Shown here piece by piece: positions 16,005 to 16,767 of a stretch of 16,767 nt of DNA (position 1 is its first letter; every line of letters begins with the position of its first letter). The stretch spans positions 171,060 through 187,826 of the forward strand of contig MU646536.1 of the NCBI GenBank assembly GCA_026770585.1, written 5' to 3'. The DNA comes from Baffinella frigidus. Taxonomy: Eukaryota > Cryptophyceae > Cryptomonadales > Baffinellaceae. A program made the translations under genes and the position numbers. The notes beneath the pieces were generated by a model. It did no database searches. It was not told where the DNA came from and saw only the letters and a program-made list of their open reading frames with translations.

Positions 16005-16767
16005 GCGAGAGAGAGAGAGAGATCCTCGTATTTTCGGGGGGGCGTGCCTGGTTGCGCGCCATGTACCACTCAGGCGAAGCGAGTGGGAAGGAGATGTGTG
16101 GCAAGGTGGCGAGCGAGAGGATAGGCTGACAGAGAGAGAGGGAGCGAGAGGATAGGCTGACAGAGAGAGAGGGAGAGAGGGAGAGAGAGAGACAGGGAGA
16201 GAGGGAGAGAGAGCTAGAGAGAGAGCTAGAGAGATAGAGAGAGAGAGAGAGGGAGAGCGAGCGAGCGAGAGAGAGAGAGAGAGAGAGATCCTCGTATTTT
16301 CGGGGGGGCGTGCCTGGTTGCGCGCCGTGTACAACTCAGGCGAAGAACTCTCCCGCACTTCCTCCCCCTGCCACGCCAGATTGGATGAGGGGGTTGATTC
16401 AATAGACACCGTACCAGGGTACGCTTGTTGACGTCAACAGGCAGTGAAAACCACTCCCTTTCAAACCAGGCAGTGGTTTGAAAACCACTACCTGTGGGTA
16501 AAAGCACTCTCCCGCTCCCCCCCCCCCTGCCCCCCCCTGCCGCCCACAGTCCCCCGTACCACACTTGACTTACCCGGAAAGGTTTCGCACCAGGGGGGTG
16601 GCTGCTGACTTGAGACTGAGGGGGTAGTGTGTAATGAGCCAGCACAGTATGTCACCAGGAAAGAGCGGCGGGGCTCACCCGGGGCCCCACGCGCTTGAAC
16701 AGCGGGCAGAGCATGTTGAACGTCGAGATCGACAAGTGCACCCCATCCCCTCCCTCCAAACGTTCCG
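1445..16767 (-). CDS. EEP-family nuclease/phosphatase with inserted EF-hand region (18 exons, 5' partial)
   Basis: This is the whole split gene; exons are listed separately. Minus-strand exons, in order: beyond 16767-16679, 16367-16314, 15114-15017, 13863-13746, 12951-12906, 11806-11724, 10266-10159, 9269-9207, 9049-8987, 8424-8311, 7698-7638, 7116-7033, 6544-6462, 5414-5346, 4574-4491, 3918-3683, 2339-2264, 1633-1445. They total 1718 nt, about 571 residues, with every phase matching. EEP proteins are metal-dependent phosphodiesterases or phosphatases acting on nucleic acids, phosphoinositides or nucleotides; the substrate here cannot be read from sequence. Seen: CLQEFW (metal-binding Glu), VNTHL (His), GDFNGS (Asp/Asn), CDFVF and WPSDHG. 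Between the last two lies a roughly 230-residue insert with one canonical EF-hand loop, which suggests calcium control of the enzyme (inference). The true start codon and N-terminus lie outside the window. The family call is firm; the exact subfamily and the last two exons are less so. Confidence 0.88.
1658..1736. repeat. Perfect 19-bp inverted repeat next to exon 18 acceptor
   Basis: GATTTACTCGCGACTAACC at 1658-1676 is the exact reverse complement of 1718-1736, with a 41-bp loop. The loop sequence near 1682-1713 is repeated directly at 1738-1768. The repeat lies 25 bp upstream of the exon 18 acceptor in the sense direction. Confidence 0.8.
1830..1882 (-). pseudogene. Second copy of the exon 18 SDH segment
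   Basis: This minus-strand segment inside the last intron reads AEWPSDHGVVARLFSLNE, closely like exon 18 (AEWPSDHGVVTSLFRVRE). The catalytic SDH is intact. The CAG acceptor seen before exon 18 is missing (the sequence there is CCCGGGC), so it is probably a decayed or alternative copy. Confidence 0.7.
1990..2230. repeat. Degenerate telomere-like array (TTTAGGG / TTTCGGG)
   Basis: G-rich on the plus strand, with units of TTTAGGG, TTTTAGGG and many TTTCGGG. It occupies much of the last intron; its gene-proximal end is about 33 bp from the exon 17 donor. Confidence 0.85.
2264..2339 (-). CDS. EEP gene exon 17, return to EEP fold
   Basis: This exon completes an Arg codon and encodes 25 residues: LTRALELDLLESAVYPEALM then TGNWP. 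Relatives carry an 'A.LYP.E...G.WP' stretch just before the SDH motif (from memory). The acceptor is TTTGGCAG|G at 2340 and the donor CCG|GTAAGT at 2263, the best consensus donor in the gene. Three copies of its 5' end lie upstream (2424-2457, 2484-2525, 2729-2756). Confidence 0.78.
2340..2800 (-). repeat. Intron 16 tandem copies of exon 17 start, with an embedded foldback element
   Basis: Copies of the exon 17 acceptor and first codons occur at 2424-2457, 2484-2525 and 2729-2756, each with AG before GTTGAC or GCTGAC. They alternate with about five copies of a GAGACAGGTTATGATCCTGTGA-like unit. Within this lies a foldback element with 17-bp perfect arms, TCGGATAGCGAGGGGGC (about 2580-2597) and its complement (about 2711-2727). 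Confidence 0.75.
2948..3054. mobile_element. Short dispersed element, copy 1 (inverted copy at 4122-4234)
   Basis: About 105 bp matches the reverse complement of 4122-4234 at most positions, for example ATCAAACAACGCACGCGTCA against its counterpart. The other copy keeps perfect 11-bp terminal inverted repeats; here the ends have decayed. Confidence 0.75.
3199..3281. repeat. Direct repeat unit, copy 1
   Basis: A stretch of about 45 bp, GTATCGTC..AGTACATGC.TCAACCGTCG in pattern, occurs at 3202-3246 and again near 3388-3431 in the loop of the foldback element next door. No coding function is recognised. Confidence 0.6.
3281..3622. mobile_element. Large foldback element with arms of about 105 bp
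   Basis: The left arm (3281-3386) and right arm (3512-3619) are inverted repeats with long shared blocks such as GAAAGGTTCGTAGTCCACCG. The ends carry GGATTCCGG/CCGGAATCC. There is no coding sequence. It lies in intron 16, 61 bp beyond the exon 16 donor. Confidence 0.85.
3683..3918 (-). CDS. EEP gene exon 16, degenerate EF-hand and long helix region
   Basis: This exon encodes 78 residues plus two bases. It begins AAVDGQIDSGTFEKWWR, an EF-hand remnant: DGQI fits loop positions 5-8, but positions 1, 3 and 12 are not acidic. The rest is charged and probably helical, ending NALEEEPE. The acceptor is CGGCAG|G at 3919. The donor CG|GTACCA at 3682 gives the phase needed by exon 17. If it is not spliced, the frame runs 9 codons further to TAA at 3652-3654, giving a protein without the SDH end. 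Confidence 0.83.
3955..4052. repeat. 37-bp tandem repeat, three units
   Basis: AT-rich units built on TTTGGTATTTTTAGAACCAT and TTTTTAGTCAAC, the third truncated. They lie in intron 15. Confidence 0.8.
4075..4120 (-). pseudogene. Copy of exon 16 start within a 22-bp palindrome
   Basis: The minus strand reads AAVDGQIDSRTF, matching exon 16 (AAVDGQIDSGTF). The copy abuts a perfect palindrome, GTCGACCGCAGCTGCGGTCG plus AC, at 4099-4120, which contains an acceptor-like CGCAG. Confidence 0.75.
4122..4234. mobile_element. MITE-like element with 11-bp terminal inverted repeats, copy 2
   Basis: GGATCATCCCG at 4122-4132 is the exact complement of CGGGATGATCC at 4224-4234. The interior is an inverted copy of 2948-3054. 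A perfect 16-bp palindrome, CTTGTTCGCGAACAAG, follows at about 4235-4250. Confidence 0.8.
4491..4574 (-). CDS. EEP gene exon 15, EF-hand position 12 and next helix
   Basis: This exon encodes 28 residues: DERERVSAGLQSIVG then QDRLDAAFAKLDQ. The first two residues finish the calcium loop begun in exon 14. LDAAFAKLD is the entering helix of the following hand. The acceptor is GGGCAG|G at 4575 and the donor CAG|GTTATG at 4490. It is phase 0 on both sides. Confidence 0.87.
4600..4678. repeat. 16-bp tandem repeat, five units
   Basis: Units of GTCCCGTCTATCTAAA with one or two changes each, in intron 14 just upstream of exon 15 (sense direction). Confidence 0.85.
4736..4825 (-). pseudogene. Copy of exon 15 start, next to a 27-bp palindrome
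   Basis: The minus strand at 4736-4774 reads DERERVSAGLQ, identical to the exon 15 start, preceded by GTCAG. A palindrome with 13-bp perfect arms, CTGGTTTGTGACC and complement with a one-base centre, lies at 4799-4825. Confidence 0.8.
4935..5102. mobile_element. MITE-like element with 29-bp terminal inverted repeats
   Basis: Arms 4935-4963 and 5074-5102 match at 27 of 29 positions. The right half, down to ATCTACAATAG, is related to 10040-10145 in intron 7, suggesting a dispersed family. Confidence 0.82.
5174..5205 (-). pseudogene. Copy of exon 14 EF-hand segment
   Basis: The minus strand reads GVFDSDKSR, matching GVFDSDKSG of exon 14 and losing the loop Gly. The GT donor found after exon 14 is absent. 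Confidence 0.75.
5346..5414 (-). CDS. EEP gene exon 14, canonical EF-hand loop
   Basis: This exon encodes DRLIDEKDAFGVFDSDKSGG followed by LSK. The stretch DSDKSGGLSK gives positions 1-10 of an EF-hand loop (D1, D3, S5, G6). Exon 15 begins DE and supplies Glu at position 12, so the loop is complete only after splicing. The acceptor is TTTCAG|G at 5415 and the donor AAG|GTACCA at 5345. Copies of both its ends flank it in the adjacent introns. Confidence 0.9.
5560..5593 (-). pseudogene. Copy of exon 14 start
   Basis: The minus strand reads DRLVDEKYAFG, matching DRLIDEKDAFG, with an intact CAG before it. It then runs into poly-G instead of the EF-hand loop. Confidence 0.75.
6122..6185. mobile_element. 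MITE-like element with 18-bp perfect arms, copy 1
   Basis: ACGAAATTTACTACACAA at 6122-6139 is the exact complement of 6168-6185. The core, read inverted, matches 9719-9780, including ACTAGT and GCGTTTGTGTAGTA, so the two are one family. Confidence 0.8.
6217..6262 (-). pseudogene. Copy of exon 13 end with donor
   Basis: The minus strand reads ELMTCPDRLFAND and then GTAATC, nearly the same as exon 13 (KLMTGPDRLFAND|GTAATC). The donor is intact, but no upstream acceptor is evident. Confidence 0.78.
6335..6440. other. AT-rich stretch in intron 13
   Basis: Dominated by TTTTAAA/TTAAAT runs, with ATTCTGTTATGTT repeated as GATTGTGTTATGTT. It lies just inside the exon 13 donor. No gene is seen. Confidence 0.6.
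6462..6544 (-). CDS. EEP gene exon 13, linker helix
   Basis: This exon encodes FASATKNLSDLEIEKLMTGP then DRLFAND, after completing a split Gly codon. NLSDLEIEKLM resembles the helix before a second EF-hand pair. The acceptor is GTACAG|G at 6545 and the donor GAT|GTAATC at 6461. A copy of the exon's 3' end and donor lies at 6217-6262. Confidence 0.8.
6555..6690. repeat. TTTGGGG array at exon 13 acceptor
   Basis: A near-perfect TTTGGGG array with a few TTTAGGG units, starting 10 bp from the exon 13 acceptor. It is G-rich on the plus strand, so the gene's sense strand reads CCCCAAA. Confidence 0.9.
6691..6899. other. Unique-looking intron 12 segment
   Basis: No exon copy or gene is recognised. 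There are short direct and inverted motifs around AACTGGTTT and GAACCAGTTT. Confidence 0.5.
6900..7020. repeat. Degenerate telomere-like array at exon 12 donor
   Basis: TTTAGGG-derived units grading into GGTTGAG/TGTTGAG units, reaching to about 10 bp from the exon 12 donor. Confidence 0.8.
7033..7116 (-). CDS. EEP gene exon 12, EF-hand-like helix
   Basis: This exon encodes 27 residues plus split Gly codons at both ends. The second half, VQPEEFRDALDRLG, looks like the exit helix of an EF-hand, but the preceding loop (GSSSWDSSEQAKWG) lacks the usual Asp spacing, so this hand is probably degenerate. The acceptor is CCCAG|G at 7117, with a telomere-like array just upstream. The donor is CTCG|GTGCGC at 7032. 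Confidence 0.77.
7120..7345. repeat. Telomere-like array at exon 12 acceptor
   Basis: TTTAGGG, then eight or more TTTGGGG, then degenerate units. It begins directly at the acceptor (CCCAG at 7117-7121). A 20-bp perfect palindrome, AGAGTTCAGGCCTGAACTCT, follows at 7338-7357. Confidence 0.88.
7363..7637 (-). repeat. Nine-unit minisatellite of donor-like sequence after exon 11
   Basis: About nine units of roughly 31-32 bp. On the sense strand each contains GAAGGTGCCTCCAATGATCG or a variant, and the first unit is the real exon 11 donor (AAG|GTGCGTCC). The array appears to have grown from the splice site outward. Confidence 0.88.
7638..7698 (-). CDS. EEP gene exon 11, start of EF-hand insert
   Basis: This exon encodes RFSTARKELQDEIADRGASQ plus one base of a Gly codon, a charged probably helical stretch at the start of the insert. 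The acceptor is GGCAG|A at 7699 and the donor AAG|GTGCGT at 7637. Placement rests on splice sites, phase match on both sides and coding-like composition, not on a recognised motif. Confidence 0.75.
7700..8104. other. Intron 10 segment without recognised features
   Basis: No exon copy was recognised. A segment near 7734-7766 resembles 4329-4365. An open frame here has no coding features that could be supported. Confidence 0.45.
8105..8295. mobile_element. MITE-like element with duplicated left end
   Basis: Imperfect inverted ends of about 27 bp (8154-8180 and 8269-8295) share ACCACACAGCG. A hairpin around TCCGTAGG/CCTACGGA lies inside (8194-8236). A 29-bp block ending in ACCACACAGCG is tandemly repeated at 8105-8133 and 8136-8164. 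The element ends 15 bp from the exon 10 donor. Confidence 0.78.
8311..8424 (-). CDS. EEP gene exon 10, CDFVF strand
   Basis: This exon encodes 38 residues, beginning DHSGKMVCCDFVFCQNP and ending MIFRSTKQ. The CDFVF segment is the 'DYIF' strand of EEP domains. A telomere-like array ends directly at the acceptor (AACCAG|G at 8425). The donor is CAG|GTCTGT at 8310. After this exon the EEP fold is interrupted by the EF-hand insert. Confidence 0.92.
8430..8634. repeat. TTTAGGG array at exon 10 acceptor
   Basis: Begins with TTTGGGG-type units and becomes a near-perfect TTTAGGG array. It runs directly into the exon 10 acceptor on one side and to a copy of exon 9 on the other. Confidence 0.92.
8641..8680 (-). 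pseudogene. Exon 9 copy, distal
   Basis: The minus strand reads RNLTSSCADDTRV followed by donor GTACGC. The acceptor is lost. It is part of a tandem unit of about 170 bp seen three times between 8636 and 9049. Confidence 0.8.
8824..8862 (-). pseudogene. Exon 9 copy, middle, GA in place of GT donor
   Basis: The minus strand reads SCADDTEWVTHV, identical to the end of exon 9, but the donor has changed from GTACGC to GAGCGC. GA donors are reported in dinoflagellates, so it may not be dead. Confidence 0.8.
8987..9049 (-). CDS. EEP gene exon 9, WVTHV
   Basis: This exon encodes 21 residues, from LLRERNFTSSCADDTEWVTH to a final Val. It aligns with 'FLRSQGF.SSY...WVSHRNHRG' of plant relatives. The acceptor is AACCAG|C at 9050, one of only two sites not followed by G. 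The donor is GTG|GTACGC at 8986. Two further copies follow in the next intron. Confidence 0.9.
9056..9206. repeat. Telomere-like array filling intron 8
   Basis: The 157-bp intron between exons 8 and 9 is almost wholly TTTAGGG, GGTTGAG and TTTGGGG units. The array touches both the donor and the acceptor. Confidence 0.92.
9207..9269 (-). CDS. EEP gene exon 8, GDFNGS active site
   Basis: This exon encodes 21 residues: EDMPIVMCGDFNGSPKDATY plus a final Gln. CGDFNGS carries the catalytic Asp and Asn of the EEP fold. The acceptor is TTTTAG|G at 9270 and the donor CAG|GTTAAA at 9206. The downstream intron is only 157 bp and is almost entirely telomere-like repeat. A decayed copy lies at 9579-9641. 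Confidence 0.95.
9295..9578. repeat. Microsatellites: ATAC, TA, TATC and GTATAT runs
   Basis: Successive (ATAC)n, (TA)n about 9357-9382, (TATC)n about 9408-9508 and (TATATG)n tracts lie between exon 8 and its decayed copy. The long open frame through these tracts is repeat-encoded and not a gene. Confidence 0.93.
9579..9641 (-). pseudogene. Exon 8 copy with catalytic Asp changed to Gly
   Basis: Reads KDMPIVMCGGFNGSPKDATY plus a final Leu, against GDFNGS in exon 8. An acceptor-like TTAAG precedes it. The GT donor is gone (TTGCTC). The missing Asp would be expected to kill catalysis. Confidence 0.85.
9697..9807. mobile_element. MITE-like element, copy 2
   Basis: Imperfect inverted arms (9697-9734 and 9767-9807) carry CTTTCTGGAAATGGTTTCTG and its counterpart. 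The core matches the inverted 6122-6185 element. Confidence 0.75.
9854..9925 (-). pseudogene. Copy of exon 7 end
   Basis: The plus-strand GGTACCCGGTACTGCTGGCG matches the exon 7 donor region with a one-base deletion that breaks the frame. The GT of the donor remains. Confidence 0.72.
10040..10145. repeat. Dispersed repeat related to 4935-5102
   Basis: Shares an ordered set of blocks with the MITE at 4935-5102, ending in ATCTACAATAG, and abuts the end of exon 7. Confidence 0.6.
10159..10266 (-). CDS. EEP gene exon 7, VNTHLLFPH
   Basis: This exon encodes 36 residues starting VNTHLLFPHQPYFSIIRLRE and ending LELYRQQYR. The His of VNTHL is an active-site residue of EEP enzymes, and the 'FPH...IRL.....IL..LE' pattern is a clear match to the calcium-binding EEP family. 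The acceptor is TTGCAG|G at 10267 and the donor CGG|GTATCC at 10158. It is phase 0 on both sides. Confidence 0.95.
10488..10530. repeat. Short telomere-like block in opposite orientation
   Basis: Four CCCTAAA units on the plus strand (10493-10523), enclosed by a 7-bp inverted repeat (GATTTCC at 10488-10494, GGAAATC at 10524-10530). It is the only block with this orientation. Confidence 0.85.
10640..10831. repeat. Two hairpins in intron 6
   Basis: A hairpin of about 40 bp around ATCACGTTTCC/GGAAACGTGA lies at about 10648-10687. A perfect palindrome lies at 10801-10831, with CACGGTTGAGGCAGG and its complement around one base. Confidence 0.8.
10860..11170. repeat. CA-rich irregular repeat in intron 6
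   Basis: Purine-poor DNA built from CACCAC, ACAGACAA and CACTCTACAG variants. Long open frames here reflect composition, not genes. Confidence 0.8.
11175..11227 (-). pseudogene. Exon 6 copy 1 with strong donor
   Basis: Reads QPCTRVLIL then GTGAGC. A CAG lies upstream, but its phase does not match exon 5. Confidence 0.7.
11329..11418 (-). pseudogene. Exon 6 copy 2 with strong donor
   Basis: Reads SCTRVLVL then GTGAGC, with an internal expansion of AGAGGC-type units upstream. Confidence 0.7.
11503..11540 (-). CDS. Possible alternative short exon 6 (copy 3)
   Basis: The acceptor TCTCAG|G at 11541 and donor CTG|GTGAGC at 11502 bound 38 nt with exactly the same phases as exon 6. It would encode GRVVPCTRELIL after the split Gly codon. 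It could replace exon 6 without breaking the frame, giving a 12-residue instead of a 27-residue linker. Whether it is used is unknown. Confidence 0.5.
11622..11691. repeat. 35-bp exact tandem duplication
   Basis: 11622-11656 and 11657-11691 are identical, containing ACAGACAAGACACCCAACCA. Confidence 0.88.
11724..11806 (-). CDS. EEP gene exon 6, variable linker then CTRELIL
   Basis: This exon encodes 27 residues: an acidic, proline-rich linker (SGEREGEEPPPTSPWAEG) and then QPCTRELIL, which runs straight into VNTHL of exon 7 as in relatives ('..EILIVNTHL'). The acceptor is CTCAG|G at 11807 and the donor CTG|GTGAGG at 11723. Three copies of its 3' half lie in the next intron and one copy of its 5' half at 12036-12072. 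This is the only full-length copy. The alternative at 11503-11540 is also phase-compatible, so which one is used is uncertain. Confidence 0.74.
12036..12072 (-). pseudogene. Copy of exon 6 start
   Basis: Reads SGKREGDEPPPT after CTGCAG|G, matching SGEREGEEPPPT of exon 6. A GTACAA donor-like sequence follows. Confidence 0.75.
12095..12240. repeat. Dispersed repeat, copy 1 (copy 2 at 14745-14910)
   Basis: About 140 bp shared with 14745-14910 in order: GTCTATTT, the GAGCCCG.GCT region, CCGCTCCA, TTGACG, and GAGGCAG.GCT. The last 33 bp, at 12206-12238, are identical to 930-962. Confidence 0.7.
12480..12870. repeat. GGA-rich minisatellite, four units
   Basis: Each unit has CAGGCTCGAG.GTA.AAAGGAGGAGG followed by a (GGA)n run and ending GACCAGG, which is the complement of the exon 5 donor context (CCTGGTC). 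The tract extends outward from exon 5. Confidence 0.82.
12906..12951 (-). CDS. EEP gene exon 5, GDRVALLL
   Basis: This short exon encodes DLGDRVALLLRLRVP plus one base, matching the 'GDRVAQLL' strand of the family. The acceptor is CTACAG|G at 12952. The donor is CCTG|GTCGCG at 12905; a second identical CCTG|GTC lies 12 bp further on, at 12893-12892, so two in-frame donors are possible. The exon joins in frame to exon 6 with a Gly codon split across the intron. Confidence 0.82.
12970..13320 (-). repeat. Intron 4 copies of exon 5 start and its upstream intron
   Basis: Exon-like pieces lie at 13063-13083 (DLEDRVTG) and about 13160-13178 (DLGVRV), each after CAG. The intron sequence before exon 5 (CAAACGCGTCAACC and CTCGAGACACACGTTCCTGG) recurs near 13257-13316. 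Confidence 0.75.
13353..13509. mobile_element. Short retroposon-like element, copy 2, with 12-bp target duplication
   Basis: Element 13365-13497 is the inverted partner of 289-410. It is flanked by TATAACTCCCTT at 13353-13364 and 13498-13509. Confidence 0.8.
13546..13579. repeat. Perfect 34-bp palindrome
   Basis: AAAAGCTGGGACCGGAA and its exact complement meet at GGAATTCC, with no spacer. Confidence 0.95.
13746..13863 (-). CDS. EEP gene exon 4, RGDGL motif
   Basis: This exon completes the split Arg codon and encodes 39 residues: LEGRYSWHQLERTGGRGDGL followed by a segment ending in DRRDITFK. The RGDGL stretch matches the 'RTNNRGDGL' region of plant relatives. The acceptor is ATGCAG|G at 13864 and the donor AAG|GTACGT at 13745. 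Partial copies of its 5' half lie upstream in the preceding intron (13971-14016, 14116-14159, 14203-14225). Confidence 0.92.
13864..14230 (-). repeat. Copies of exon 4 start separated by TTGACATTTAACGGG units
   Basis: Exon-like copies lie at 13971-14016 (GRYSLHQLERTGG), 14116-14159 (GRYSRHQLERTGG, with GCTGCAG|G acceptor) and 14203-14225. Between them are tandem units of about 20 bp around GTTGACATTTAACGGGATG. Confidence 0.82.
14240..14620. other. Intron 3 segment without recognised features
   Basis: No exon copy or repeat was recognised beyond a CCTAGGACC motif near 14501. An open plus-strand frame here has no supporting feature. Confidence 0.45.
14625..14962. mobile_element. Two related palindromic elements and an exon 3 copy
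   Basis: Inverted arms around GGCGAGCCCGATTTT.GTGAGGCAGGGCT occur at 14625-14735 and again at about 14876-14962. Between them, 14760-14782 is a copy of the end of exon 3 (minus strand DEAFAQVF against NEDFAQVF). Confidence 0.65.
15017..15114 (-). CDS. EEP gene exon 3, catalytic Glu
   Basis: This exon encodes 32 residues plus two bases of a split Arg codon. It contains DIVCLQEFWVQNEDFAQ; the Glu in CLQEFW is the metal-binding glutamate of EEP enzymes. The acceptor is GCACAG|G at 15115, and the donor is CG|GTAAAA at 15016. The in-frame TAA directly after the exon supports this as the end. The exon ends in phase 2; exon 4 supplies the missing G. Confidence 0.92.
15122..15178. repeat. TTTTAGGG array at exon 3 acceptor
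   Basis: About five TTTTAGGG octamers (the Chlamydomonas-type unit), beginning within about 10 bp of the exon 3 acceptor. Confidence 0.9.
15179..15587. other. Intron 2 segment with a short hairpin
   Basis: GTAAAAGTTGACG near 15241-15253 pairs with CGTCAACTTTTAC near 15268-15280. A CTT repeat lies near 15421-15434. No gene is seen. Confidence 0.6.
15588..16313 (-). repeat. Tandem array of exon 2 ends plus GA microsatellite
   Basis: Three copies of the exon 2 end and following intron lie at 15588-15621, 15821-15854 and 16048-16081, at spacings of 233 and 227 bp. They read EWYVARNQ or EWYMARNQ. The first two have AC where the donor should be; the third keeps GCACGC. Each is followed by a (GA)n tract. 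Ser/Leu-rich open frames here come from the GA repeat. Confidence 0.88.
16314..16367 (-). CDS. EEP gene exon 2, GC donor
   Basis: This exon encodes 18 residues, GEEVRESSSPELYTARNQ, in phase 0 at both ends. The acceptor is GGCAG|G at 16368. The next intron begins GCACGC instead of GT, a GC-AG intron with a good CAG before it. Relatives have an 'RES...YWRARN.IL' stretch here, which fits because exon 3 starts with EIL. Three copies of its 3' end lie in the following intron; this copy was chosen because it alone has a clear acceptor and the full exon length. Confidence 0.78.
16374..16678. other. Intron 1 of window
   Basis: Contains an inverted repeat around TTTCAAACCA/TGGTTTGAAA (about 16458-16482), duplicated AAAACCACT, and poly-C runs (16518-16543). 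No exon 1 copy was seen, but only part of exon 1 is in the window. Confidence 0.6.
16679..16767 (-). CDS. EEP gene exon 1 of window (5' part outside)
   Basis: This exon encodes 29 residues, including STFNMLCPLFKRVGPR, which matches the start of an EEP domain ('...FNILAP.YKR' in plant relatives); the Asn of FN is the first active-site residue of the fold. The frame stays open to the window edge, so the exon continues upstream. It ends in phase 0 at donor GTGAGC (16678-16673), a strong consensus. No start codon was chosen because the N-terminus is missing. Confidence 0.88.

Noticed and set aside
15548-16645. Long Ser/Leu-rich minus-strand frames
   Set aside because: They are translations of (GA)n tracts around exon 2 copies.
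1-16767. tRNA, rRNA, viral or transposase genes
   Set aside because: None was recognised on either strand; the mobile elements seen are short and non-coding.

Overview
The window looks like nuclear DNA of a microalga or protist, most likely a dinoflagellate. It holds one split gene on the minus strand, about 15.3 kb long. The gene starts beyond the right edge and ends near 1445. I assembled 18 exons (17 introns). All exon phases agree, and 16 of 17 introns begin GT and one begins GC. Together the exons give about 571 residues of an endonuclease/exonuclease/phosphatase (EEP, DNase I-like) protein with an EF-hand region inserted inside the catalytic domain. It resembles the 'calcium-binding EEP family' proteins of plants and algae; this is from memory, with no search run. 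Catalytic landmarks appear in the right order: FN (exon 1), CLQEFW (exon 3), VNTHL (exon 7), GDFNGS (exon 8), CDFVF (exon 10) and WPSDH (exon 18). The EF-hand part lies in exons 11-16.

The dinoflagellate reading rests on four things: TTTAGGG telomere-type repeats throughout the introns, a G after the acceptor AG in 15 of 17 introns, one GC donor, and GC-rich coding exons scattered through repeat-filled introns. It is an inference. A green alga would also fit the telomere type.

Layout: 1-1444 is 3' flanking DNA with poly-C and CA tracts, a short retroposon-like element with a 15-bp target duplication, and a 230-bp foldback element with 70-bp arms. From 1445 to 16767 the exons occupy about 1.7 kb and the rest is intron. 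The introns contain telomere-like arrays (TTTAGGG, TTTGGGG, TTTTAGGG, TTTCGGG), micro- and minisatellites, several families of foldback (MITE-like) elements, and perfect palindromes.

The most striking feature is that about 13 of the 18 exons have one or more partial, decayed copies of themselves in the neighbouring intron, usually the end of the exon together with its splice site. Some copies keep usable splice signals and reading phase (exon 6), some have lost a catalytic residue (exon 8 copy, GDFN to GGFN), and one has grown into a nine-unit minisatellite of donor-like sites (exon 11). A second striking feature is that telomere-like arrays run right up to splice sites, almost always with CCCTAAA on the sense strand. 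No second gene, tRNA, rRNA or CRISPR array was recognised.
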